From Actinomycetes bacterium (lineage in GTDB: Bacteria; Actinomycetota; Actinomycetes; Actinomycetales; Cellulomonadaceae): 18,183 nt of DNA. The position numbers and the translations under genes were made by a program. The stretch is from the NCBI GenBank assembly GCA_023462275.1, contig JAEWYD010000063.1, positions 1 through 18,183 on the forward strand, given 5' to 3'. Below, one piece after another: positions 1 to 5,721 of the stretch. The notes beneath the pieces are model-generated. The model was not told the DNA's origin and did not search any database. It saw nothing but the letters and a program-made list of their open reading frames with translations. The stretch's first letter is position 1, and the number at the start of each line of letters is the position of its first letter.

Positions 1-1
1 G

Positions 2-406
2 CCCTGGGACGGACCGCGAGCCGTCGTCGTGCCGCATCGCGCCCACTGCCTCGGCAGCGCGGCGCTCGTCGTCCCGGAGCGCGGCGTGCTGCTGGCGGGC
101 GACCTGTGCTCCGACCGCGAGGTACCGCTGCTGGACCTCGACGCGACGGACCCCGTCGGCGATCACCACACCGCGCTCGATCGCATCGAGCAGGCCGCTC
201 AGCGTTACGACGTCGAGGTGCTGATCCCGGGGCACGGCACGGTGGCCGACGGCACCGGCCTGGCGCGGCGTCTCGCGGCGGACCGCGCGTACCTGACGGC
301 GCTCGTCTCCTCCAGCGAGGTGACCGACGAGAGGTTGGCGGACCCGTGGGTCGCCGGGGAGCACGACCGCCAGGTGCTGTGGGCGCACGGCGGGCGGCCC
401 GCCTGA
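2..406 (+). CDS. Metallo-beta-lactamase-fold hydrolase, C-terminal part (5' end outside window)
   Basis: The frame is already open at base 2 and gives 134 residues to the TGA at 404-406, so the N-terminal half with the HxHxDH motif lies upstream. What is visible fits the C-terminal half of an MBL-fold metallohydrolase: an H-C-L-G-S segment, then LLAGD (the bridging metal-ligand Asp), and later IPGHG (the last metal-ligand His). The tail is a helix of the kind common in glyoxalase-II-like and other small MBL hydrolases. The substrate cannot be told from this part. The gene converges on the small membrane protein at 423-713 with only 16 bases between the stops. The family call is firm; any specific function is open. 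Confidence 0.8.
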   Translation, partial: PWDGPRAVVVPHRAHCLGSAALVVPERGVLLAGDLCSDREVPLLDLDATDPVGDHHTALDRIEQAAQRYDVEVLIPGHGTVADGTGLARRLAADRAYLTALVSSSEVTDERLADPWVAGEHDRQVLWAHGGRPA

Positions 407-422
407 CGGAGCCGCGCGGGCG

Positions 423-713
423 TCAGGCGGCGCGGCTGCGCTGGACCGGGACCGAGATGAGCGTCCCCCGCACGGTGTAGGCGGTGCGGCACGCGCCGCA
501 CCGCACCCGCGGCAGCGTGCGCGCGGAGGTCCCGACGTCGACCAGCTCGAGCGCGGTCTCCTGACACGCCGGGCAGACGGCGGTGCGGCCCGCCCCGAGG
601 CCGAGCGGCCCGTCGTCGGGGGTACCGGCACGCCTTTGCCGCGGCGTCACGCCCGCCAGCGCGGCCGCGAGGGCTCCGAGCCCCAGCAGCACGAGCATCG
701 TCATGACCGGCAT
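423..713 (-). CDS. Small membrane-anchored zinc-ribbon protein, hypothetical
   Basis: A 96-residue protein I cannot assign to a named family. It starts MPVMTM and continues with about 18 hydrophobic residues (LVLLGLGALAAALAG), which looks like a single membrane helix or signal anchor. A short Arg-rich linker follows, then a C-terminal treble-clef or zinc-ribbon-like unit with CPAC and CGAC pairs about 23 residues apart. I chose the ATG at 713 because AGGGAGG lies just upstream at good spacing. The same frame stays open to 872, but that extension lacks a comparable ribosome-binding site and precedes the hydrophobic segment with atypical sequence. By the positive-inside rule the zinc ribbon is probably cytoplasmic. 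It converges on the MBL-fold gene. Confidence 0.65.
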   Translation of the reverse strand: MPVMTMLVLLGLGALAAALAGVTPRQRRAGTPDDGPLGLGAGRTAVCPACQETALELVDVGTSARTLPRVRCGACRTAYTVRGTLISVPVQRSRAA

Positions 714-1070
714 CACGCCTCCCTGCGGCGCCGGGCGCCCCCGGGCCTCGCACCAGACGCCGTCCCAAGCGGCGCAGTCGGCGCGTAGTCGGCGTCGACC
801 ACTCCCAGTATCGGCACGCACCGCCGTCCGGGTGAGGGGCACGCCGAATATCGACGCCGTCGGCCGGTTCATGACCGCGCCGCGATCGGGTCAGGGCTGC
901 CGCGCGGTCGACGGTCGCCACCGTCGGACGACCGGAGGGCGTCCCCGCAAGCCCTCGGCAGCATGCCTCGAATTGCTACTATCGAACTTGGTGTCAAAGC
1001 CGGCTCGGCGGCCCACAGGGCGCCGTCACGCCGCGCAGGGATGCACCCGTCCTACCGAGGGGAGCGAGGT
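714..1070. other. Intergenic region between divergent genes, no coding gene seen
   Basis: This 357-base gap separates the leftward small membrane protein gene from the rightward DUF488 gene. Open frames across it have no ribosome-binding site and look like by-products of high GC. It should hold the promoters of both flanking genes. An AT-richer patch at 965-1000 carries TACTAT (977-982), a good actinobacterial -10 box for the rightward genes. A perfect 7-bp stem with a 4-base loop (CGACGGT/ACCGTCG, 909-926) is present without a T tract. I see no RNA gene or riboswitch I can name. Confidence 0.5.
977..982 (+). promoter_or_regulatory. Candidate -10 box TACTAT for the DUF488-regulator operon
   Basis: TACTAT matches the TAnnnT form of actinobacterial -10 elements and lies in the only AT-rich patch of the gap. 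Transcription from about 989 would give a leader of roughly 80 bases before the GTG at 1071. No convincing -35 hexamer was found. Confidence 0.4.
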
Positions 1071-1415
1071 GTGGGAACGATCGCTCTGGCGCGCGTCTAC
1101 GACCCGCCCCCGCCGGACGGACGCGTCTTCTTCGTGGAGCGGCTCTGGCCGCGCGGCGTGCGGCGCGACGCGCTCCGCATCGACGCGTGGCTCAAGGACG
1201 CAGCACCGAGCACCGCGCTGCGTCAGTGGTTCGGGCACGACCCGCAGAGGTGGCCGGAGTTCCGGGAGCGCTACTTCGCCGAGCTGGACGCGAACCCGGA
1301 CGCATGGCGACCGATCGTGGCCACGGAGCCCGTGACGCTCCTCTTCAGCGCACGGGACCCCGAGCACAACAACGCCGTCGCCCTGCGTGACTACGTGATC
1401 GCGCGCACGTCATGA
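1071..1415 (+). CDS. DUF488 family protein
   Basis: A 114-residue protein of the DUF488 family, recognised by the N-terminal stretch ending in FFVERLWPRGV, the W-L-K-D segment, W-F-G-H-D, the R-Y-F-A-E-L segment and the closing SARDPEHNNAVAL region. The length is normal for the family. Its biochemical role is not established, so no reaction is proposed. I chose GTG at 1071 because GAGGGGAG lies about seven bases upstream. An in-frame ATG at 1041 would add ten residues but has poorer spacing. The 3' end overlaps the next gene by four bases (ATGA), so the two should be translationally coupled and co-transcribed. Confidence 0.88.
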   Translation: MGTIALARVYDPPPPDGRVFFVERLWPRGVRRDALRIDAWLKDAAPSTALRQWFGHDPQRWPEFRERYFAELDANPDAWRPIVATEPVTLLFSARDPEHNNAVALRDYVIARTS

Positions 1416-2131
1416 CGGCGGCCGAGGACGACGTCGCCGGGGCGGGGCCGGCCGCCACGAGTGGGCCGACACTGTCCGATCCGCCCGTGCCGCAGCTCAG
1501 GGCGCGCCGCCAGGCCGTCCTGCAGTCCCTGCGGCAGTCGCCCGAGGCGCTCGGCGTCGCCGACGTCGCTGCACTGACCGGGCTGCACCCCAACACGGCC
1601 CGATTCCACCTCGACGCCCTGGCCACCCAAGGGCTGGTCGTGCGCACGGTCGAGGCGAGGACGTCCCCCGGACGCCCCCGCGTGCTGTACGTGGCGCCGG
1701 ACCAGGCGCCGGACCAGCGCAGCTACCGGCTCCTCGCAGAGATGCTCGCCGGACTGGCGGCATCCGTCGACGACGCGCACGACGCGGCCGTGGCGACGGG
1801 GCACTCGTGGGGCCGGCGCCTCGTCGAGCGGCCGCCTGCCGACGACGCGCGCGACGCAGACGCCGCGGTCGACGTGCTGCACCGGGTCTTCGCGGAGATC
1901 GGGTTCCAGCCCGAGGCCTCGACGGACGCGGGGACGACGTCCCTCGCGCTGCGGCACTGCCCGTTCCGCGAGGTCGCGACCCAGTACCCCACGGTCGTCT
2001 GCGGCGTCCACCTCGGCATCATGCAGGGCGTGCTCGACGAGCTCGGCGGTGGTGCCGTCGCGGAGTCGCTCGAACCGTTCGTCACCCCACGCCTGTGCGT
2101 GGCCCGCGTGCGCAGGTCACCGGCGTCCTAG
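1412..2131 (+). CDS. SufR-like winged-helix transcriptional regulator (COG2345 type)
   Basis: A 239-residue regulator. After a disordered N-terminus, residues about 30-80 form a winged helix-turn-helix (VADVAALTGLHPNTARFHLD is the HTH proper), followed by a wing with S-P-G-R-P-R-V-L-Y. The C-terminal half carries HCPF (Cys183), V-V-C-G-V-H-L-G (Cys197, His200) and Cys229. This pattern recalls the Fe-S-ligating cysteines of SufR-type regulators. Iron-sulfur or other metal sensing is therefore plausible but inferred. It is coupled to DUF488 by a 4-base overlap. Its stop overlaps the stop of the convergent AhpD-like gene inside a CTAG. Neighbouring Fe-S assembly and ferredoxin genes make it the likely local regulator. 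Confidence 0.85.
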   Translation: MTAAEDDVAGAGPAATSGPTLSDPPVPQLRARRQAVLQSLRQSPEALGVADVAALTGLHPNTARFHLDALATQGLVVRTVEARTSPGRPRVLYVAPDQAPDQRSYRLLAEMLAGLAASVDDAHDAAVATGHSWGRRLVERPPADDARDADAAVDVLHRVFAEIGFQPEASTDAGTTSLALRHCPFREVATQYPTVVCGVHLGIMQGVLDELGGGAVAESLEPFVTPRLCVARVRRSPAS

Positions 2132-2505
2132 TCAGTGGCCAGCGGGCCCCTGCGTGGGGTCGGCGCGCCGTGACCCGCGGCGTGCTCCCCGAGGGCTCCG
2201 AGCGCGAGCGTGGAGTGCGCATACGCGCCGCCCGCGCGCATCTCCGCCGCGACCCAGATCGCCTCCATGATCTGCTGGTCCGACGCGCCATGACGGCGCG
2301 CCAGCCGCGTGTGCCCGGTGATGCAGTAGGGACACTGCGTCACGTGCGCGACGGCGACGGCGATCAGCTGCTTGGTGACCTCGTCGAGGGACCCGGCGGC
2401 GAACACCGCCGAGCTGAACCGGTCCCATGCTTCGTTGATCTCAGGTGCAAGCTCGCGACGGCGGGCGGCGACCTCCGCAGTGGCGGGCGGATACATGTCG
2501 GGCAT
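2128..2505 (-). CDS. AhpD-like carboxymuconolactone decarboxylase family protein
   Basis: A 125-residue all-helical protein of the AhpD/CMD superfamily. It shows the family core E42-x15-C58-P-Y-C61-x3-H65, where the CxxC pair and the His form the disulfide-reductase or peroxidase-like active site, followed by the A-G-G-A-Y-A-H-S helix. Members act as alkylhydroperoxidases or general thiol oxidoreductases; the partner here is unknown. The ATG at 2505 has AAGGAG upstream at good spacing. It is the last gene of the leftward DUF2249-DUF2249-AhpD unit, 46 bases after the preceding stop. The C-terminal tail (P-T-P-R-R-G-P) is probably disordered. Confidence 0.88.
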   Translation of the reverse strand: MPDMYPPATAEVAARRRELAPEINEAWDRFSSAVFAAGSLDEVTKQLIAVAVAHVTQCPYCITGHTRLARRHGASDQQIMEAIWVAAEMRAGGAYAHSTLALGALGEHAAGHGAPTPRRGPLATD

Positions 2506-2524
2506 GGCAGCTCCTTGGTGGTGG

Positions 2525-2543
2525 GCAGGCGGGGGGCGCCTGC
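2525..2543 (-). promoter_or_regulatory. Intercistronic hairpin between DUF2249 and AhpD-like genes
   Basis: A perfect 7-bp inverted repeat (GCAGGCG/CGCCTGC) with a 5-base loop fills the 46-base gap between two genes of the same strand. No T tract follows. It may stabilise or partly attenuate the message before the AhpD-like gene, or be chance in GC-rich DNA. Confidence 0.35.
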
Positions 2544-2551
2544 TGCGACCC

Positions 2552-3064
2552 TCAGGCGGCGGCGACGCGGCCGATCCGGACGCGCCAGACCTCGGGCCCC
2601 TCGTCGAGGTACTCCCAGGTGAACTCCCCCGGGTGCTCGGCCGCGAGCTGGTAGTAGAGCGGCTTGGGGTCGTGGTCGTTCACCAGCACGAAGGCGGCGT
2701 CGACCGGGAGCGTGTCGAAGGTGGTGAAGATCAGCTCGTGACGGACGCGAGGGATCTCCGTGCGGACGTCGATCGTGCGGTCAGGCGTGGACATGCGGAC
2801 CTCCGGTCCGGGTTCGGTGGTCTCGAGCTGCTGCTCGAGGCGGGCGACGTAGTGCATGGTTCCGTCCAGACGGTCGGCGAGGTCCGGGCGCGCGTGCCGC
2901 AGCATTGCCCAGCCGTCGGCCGCGAGACGCCCTGCGTCCGGCGAGTGCCCGGCCTCCGCGAGGGCGCGACATGCCCTGGTCAGCGTGCGGACCAACCCGG
3001 CGACCAGGTCGACGTCGTGCGGCGTCTGCGGCGGCGCCGTGGCGGTGGAGACCTCAGCCGACAC
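2552..3064 (-). CDS. DUF2249 protein with N-terminal helical region
   Basis: From the GTG at 3064 this is a 170-residue protein. Residues about 15-75 are helical, rich in Ala and Leu (C-R-A-L-A-E-A-G-H-S, then A-D-G-W-A-M-L-R and H-Y-V-A-R-L-E). The last 80 residues are a DUF2249 domain with the typical LVNDHDPKPLYYQL, P-G-E-F-T-W-E-Y-L and E-V-W-R-V-R-I segments. The GTG overlaps the previous gene by 11 bases and has GGAG about seven bases upstream. The internal in-frame ATG at 2794 is preceded by GGAGGT and would give an 80-residue stand-alone DUF2249 protein. Either one fused protein or two products from one frame is possible. DUF2249 has no established biochemical function. Confidence 0.72.
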   Translation of the reverse strand: MSAEVSTATAPPQTPHDVDLVAGLVRTLTRACRALAEAGHSPDAGRLAADGWAMLRHARPDLADRLDGTMHYVARLEQQLETTEPGPEVRMSTPDRTIDVRTEIPRVRHELIFTTFDTLPVDAAFVLVNDHDPKPLYYQLAAEHPGEFTWEYLDEGPEVWRVRIGRVAAA

Positions 3065-3332
3065 GAGTGATCTCCACCCGCCACACCGCAGGCCCCGCCT
3101 CGAGGTACGTCCACTCGAAGACACCCGGCCACAGCGACTCGGTCTGGTAGCGCAGCGGCTTGGGGTCGTGGTCGTTCCGGATGACGAAGCTCTCCCGAGC
3201 GGCGAGCGCGGCGAGGCGCTCGAAGATCGTCCCGTGCCGCTCTCCGTGCGGCAGGGTGCGCACGTCGAGCTCGGCCGCTCGGGCCGGCTCGGGCTGGATC
3301 GGGTCGGCTGCGGGACTGCTGGTCGTCGACAT
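3054..3332 (-). CDS. DUF2249 family protein
   Basis: A 92-residue single-domain DUF2249 protein. After about 20 flexible residues it reads E-L-D-V-R-T-L-P, then FVIRNDHDPKPLRYQ, F-E-W-T-Y-L-E-A-G-P and V-W-R-V-E-I, the same core as the following gene. The shared N-D-H-D-P-K-P motif marks the two as paralogs that probably arose by tandem duplication. The ATG at 3332 has AGGAGA upstream at good spacing. It is first in the leftward operon and divergent from the DUF59 gene across an AT-rich promoter region. As general knowledge, DUF2249 genes are often seen near hemerythrin-like and nitrogen-oxide respiration genes; no such gene lies in this window. Confidence 0.85.
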   Translation of the reverse strand: MSTTSSPAADPIQPEPARAAELDVRTLPHGERHGTIFERLAALAARESFVIRNDHDPKPLRYQTESLWPGVFEWTYLEAGPAVWRVEITRVG

Positions 3333-3367
3333 GACTCTCCTGGAGTGTGGGGCGAGGCCGCTCGGTT

Positions 3368-3393
3368 GTTTTTACCAGTTCTTTCGTGAAAAC
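3368..3393. promoter_or_regulatory. Candidate operator: inverted repeat GTTTTTAC-N10-GTGAAAAC
   Basis: The half-sites 3368-3375 and 3386-3393 match as inverted repeats at seven of eight positions, with a 10-base spacer, so they lie about two helical turns apart. The stretch is strikingly AT-rich against the surrounding DNA and sits in the 97-base gap between the divergent DUF2249 and DUF59 operons, where both promoters must be. A dimeric regulator bound here could control both directions. The SufR-like protein encoded at 1412-2131 is the nearest candidate. No binding evidence exists beyond symmetry and place. Confidence 0.45.
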
Positions 3394-3429
3394 TAAAGCC
3401 ATGGCCACCGCACTCCCCCACCTACCGAG

Positions 3430-3768
3430 ATGAGCCGCGAACCGCTCGCCGTCGCCCGCCTCGTCGGCGCCGACACGGAGCTCGCCCAGCTGCGCGAGGA
3501 GCTGCGCGACGTGATCGACCCCGAGCTGGGCGTCGACATCGTCTCGCTCGGGCTCGTCTACGGCCTCGAGCTGAACAACCGAGTAGCGGCCGCGCTCATC
3601 ACGACGACGACGCCGGCCTGCCCGCTCGGGGAGTACATCACCGACGAGGTGCGCAGGGTCCTGCTCGCAAGCGGCGCCGTGGATCGGGCCGAGGTGGAGA
3701 TCACGCACCGCCCCGCCTGGACGCCGGAGATGATGAGCGACGACGTCAAGCGGGCGTTCGGATGGTGA
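3430..3768 (+). CDS. DUF59 / MIP18-type metal-sulfur cluster assembly factor
   Basis: A 112-residue protein that is almost all one DUF59 domain. It shows R-D-V-I-D-P-E-L-G-V-D-I-V-S-L-G-L-V-Y, the family hallmark, then TTTTPACPLGEYI with the conserved Cys, and W-T-P-E-M-M-S-D-D near the end. Relatives such as SufT and PaaD/PaaJ help mature Fe-S proteins. Here the likely clients are the ferredoxin 61 bases downstream and perhaps the radical SAM enzyme. The ATG at 3430 lacks a strong ribosome-binding site. No other in-frame start fits the domain boundary better. It is first in a rightward operon. Confidence 0.9.
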   Translation: MSREPLAVARLVGADTELAQLREELRDVIDPELGVDIVSLGLVYGLELNNRVAAALITTTTPACPLGEYITDEVRRVLLASGAVDRAEVEITHRPAWTPEMMSDDVKRAFGW

Positions 3769-3829
3769 CGGACCTGCAGTCGGCGCCCTCGTCGGCAGAC
3801 CCGGACGCCACCGCCCGAGAGGGGAAGCC

Positions 3830-4189
3830 ATGACCTACGTCATCGGGGCGCCGTGCATCGACGTCAAGGACAGGGCCTGTGTCGACGAGTGCCCCGTCGA
3901 CTGCATCTACGAGGGCGAACGCTCGCTGTACATCCACCCCGACGAGTGCGTGGACTGCGGCGCCTGCGAGCCCGTCTGCCCGGTGGAAGCCATCTACTAC
4001 GAGGACGACCTGCCTCCTGCGCTGGCCGGTTACCGGGCCGACAACGCAGCGTTCTTCGAGGCGGTGCTGCCAGGCCGGGTCCGGCCGATCGGCTCACCCG
4101 GCGGCGCGGGGAAGCTCGGGACGATCCCCGCCGACACCCCACTCGTCGCCGGCCACGAGATGGTTCCTGGGCATGTGCACCAGGCCTGA
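3830..4189 (+). CDS. fdxA: 7Fe ferredoxin (FdxA type, [3Fe-4S][4Fe-4S])
   Basis: A 119-residue ferredoxin. Cysteine spacing matches the Azotobacter FdI pattern shifted by one: C9, C17 and C50 for the [3Fe-4S] cluster, C21, C40, C43 and C46 for the [4Fe-4S] cluster, and C25 as the extra free cysteine. The surrounding text (M-T-Y-V-I, D-E-C-V-D-C-G-A-C-E-P-V-C-P) is typical of actinobacterial FdxA. A roughly 50-residue C-terminal extension follows the clusters, as usual for this group. It carries single electrons at low potential in the cytoplasm. The ATG at 3830 has GAGGGGAA upstream. Its 3' end overlaps the thioredoxin-like gene by 17 bases. The radical SAM enzyme is a possible electron acceptor (inference). 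Confidence 0.92.
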   Translation: MTYVIGAPCIDVKDRACVDECPVDCIYEGERSLYIHPDECVDCGACEPVCPVEAIYYEDDLPPALAGYRADNAAFFEAVLPGRVRPIGSPGGAGKLGTIPADTPLVAGHEMVPGHVHQA

Positions 4190-4544
4190 TCGGACGAGCA
4201 CCGCGCTGACGAGTGCGACGTTCGACGCGGCCGTCGCACAGGAGGGCATCGTGCTGGTCTGCTGGTGGGCGGACTGGTCGGGGCCCTGCCGGAAGTTCCG
4301 CGCGGTGTTCGAGCGGGCGTCACGGGACCACGCCGACCTCACGTTCGCCACGGTCGACACGCTCGCCGAGCCTGCGCTCGCCGCGGCCAACGGGGTGACG
4401 GCGGTCCCGGACGTGATGGTCTACCGCGACGGGATCCTCGTGTACGCCGAGGCCGCGATGCTCTCGGCCGACGAGCTCGACGCCATCATCCGAGCCGCTC
4501 GCGCGGTCGACATGGCGACCGTCGTGAGTCGGTCGCAGGCCTAG
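4173..4544 (+). CDS. Thioredoxin-fold protein with monothiol WSGPC active site
   Basis: A 123-residue thioredoxin-like protein. The fold is marked by V-L-V-C-W-W-A-D-W before the active site, and by V-T-A-V-P-D (cis-proline) with V-Y-R-D-G after it. The canonical WCGPC reads W-S-G-P-C, because codon TCG replaces the first cysteine; only the resolving-position Cys remains. Such a protein cannot form the usual intramolecular disulfide. It might instead bind a metal or Fe-S cluster, form mixed disulfides, or act as a chaperone-like partner. The ATG at 4173 lies inside the end of the ferredoxin gene and lacks a strong ribosome-binding site, so coupling to ferredoxin translation is likely. Confidence 0.85.
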   Translation: MCTRPDRTSTALTSATFDAAVAQEGIVLVCWWADWSGPCRKFRAVFERASRDHADLTFATVDTLAEPALAAANGVTAVPDVMVYRDGILVYAEAAMLSADELDAIIRAARAVDMATVVSRSQA

Positions 4545-4554
4545 GCACCCGTCC

Positions 4555-5721
4555 TCAGCCGGCGGCGGGCCGCCACGCACACGTCGGGTCCTCGGCGAGC
4601 GCGTCGCCGGCGGCCGCGTACGCCTGGGAACGGGAGCCGCCGCAGACGGCGCGGAACTCGCACCGCCCGCACCGTCCCGTGAGGAGCTCGGGGTCACGCA
4701 GCCGACGCAGCCTCGCCGACTCCCGGTAGAGCTCAGGCAGCGGCGCGTCGCGCACCGATCCCGCACGCTCGGGCAGGAACCCGCTCGGGTAGAGGTCTCC
4801 CCGGTGGTCGACGAAGACGAAGCCCCGGCCCGAGCCGACGTCGAGCGGTGGGCGGGGCGGTCGCCGCCGGACCACCGCGCCGTCGAGCGCGACCGCCGTT
4901 CGCCGGCGGAGCTCCGCGCGCAGGGGCCCGGGCGGGAACACGGCGACGACGTCGTCAGCCGCCGCCCTCTGGACGGCCAGCCGGCGGAAGTGCGCGGCCT
5001 CGGTCGCCTTGACCGCGACGATGTCGCCGACGTCGTGCAGCCAGTGCAGGACCTCCTCCGTCTGCTCCGCGGTGAGCGGGCGCAGCCGGGCGCCTCGTCC
5101 GACGGGGACGAGGAAGAAGACGCTCCACAACGAGGCGCCCGCGTCGAGGACGCGCCGCAGCACCTCGGGGAGCTCGAGCACGGTGTCCCCCGTGACGGTG
5201 GTGTTCACCTGCAGCCGCAGACCGGCATCCCGCACGTCCTGCAGCGCCGTCAGCGTCGCGTCGAAGACCCCGGGGATCCCCCGGAACGCGTCGTGCGTCG
5301 CCGCGTGGGCGCCGTCGAGGGAGATCGAGACCGCCTTGGCGCCCGCGTCGCGCAGCCGATCGAGCGTGGTGCGGGTGAGCTGCGGCGTGACCGACGGCGA
5401 GACGGAGACGGAGAGGCCCAGCGACGTGCCGTAGGCCACCAGGTCGACGAGATCCGGGCGCTCGAAGGGGTCGCCGCCCGTGAGCACGACGAGCGGGCGG
5501 GGCGCGCCGAAGGACGCGACCTGGTCGAGCAGGCCCCGGCCCTCGGACGTCGTGAGCTCTCGTGGGTCGCGCCGCGTCACGGCGTCCGCGCGACAGTGCA
5601 GGCACGCCAGCGGGCACGCGCGCGTGACCTCCCAGATGATGATGAACGGCCGGTCCGCCGTGTCGTGGTGCAGCGCCCGCACCGGCCGGACGGGACGGGC
5701 GCCCGCGGTCACCTCGCTCAC
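4555..5721 (-). CDS. Radical SAM protein with SPASM-like C-terminus (TIGR04053-like)
   Basis: A 388-residue radical SAM enzyme. C36-x3-C40-x2-C43 ligates the SAM-binding [4Fe-4S] cluster, and L-T-G-G-D-P-F-E-R follows for SAM binding. The C-terminal SPASM/twitch-like region has C351-x2-C354-x5-C360 and C381, suggesting an auxiliary cluster; V-D-H-R-G-D-L-Y-P-S-G-F-L-P precedes it. The whole resembles the TIGR04053 family and the AhbD/NirJ-like heme-modifying and peptide-maturing enzymes. The substrate is unknown, and I see no precursor-peptide gene nearby. The GTG at 5721 overlaps the hemG stop by four bases (GTGA), so expression should be coupled to HemG. It converges on the thioredoxin-like gene with a 10-base gap. 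Confidence 0.9.
   Translation of the reverse strand: MSEVTAGARPVRPVRALHHDTADRPFIIIWEVTRACPLACLHCRADAVTRRDPRELTTSEGRGLLDQVASFGAPRPLVVLTGGDPFERPDLVDLVAYGTSLGLSVSVSPSVTPQLTRTTLDRLRDAGAKAVSISLDGAHAATHDAFRGIPGVFDATLTALQDVRDAGLRLQVNTTVTGDTVLELPEVLRRVLDAGASLWSVFFLVPVGRGARLRPLTAEQTEEVLHWLHDVGDIVAVKATEAAHFRRLAVQRAAADDVVAVFPPGPLRAELRRRTAVALDGAVVRRRPPRPPLDVGSGRGFVFVDHRGDLYPSGFLPERAGSVRDAPLPELYRESARLRRLRDPELLTGRCGRCEFRAVCGGSRSQAYAAAGDALAEDPTCAWRPAAG

Noticed and set aside
909..926. 7-bp stem-loop in the 714-1070 gap as a terminator or small RNA
   Set aside because: No T tract, no flanking promoter at the right distance and no further structure; such stems are frequent in GC-rich DNA.
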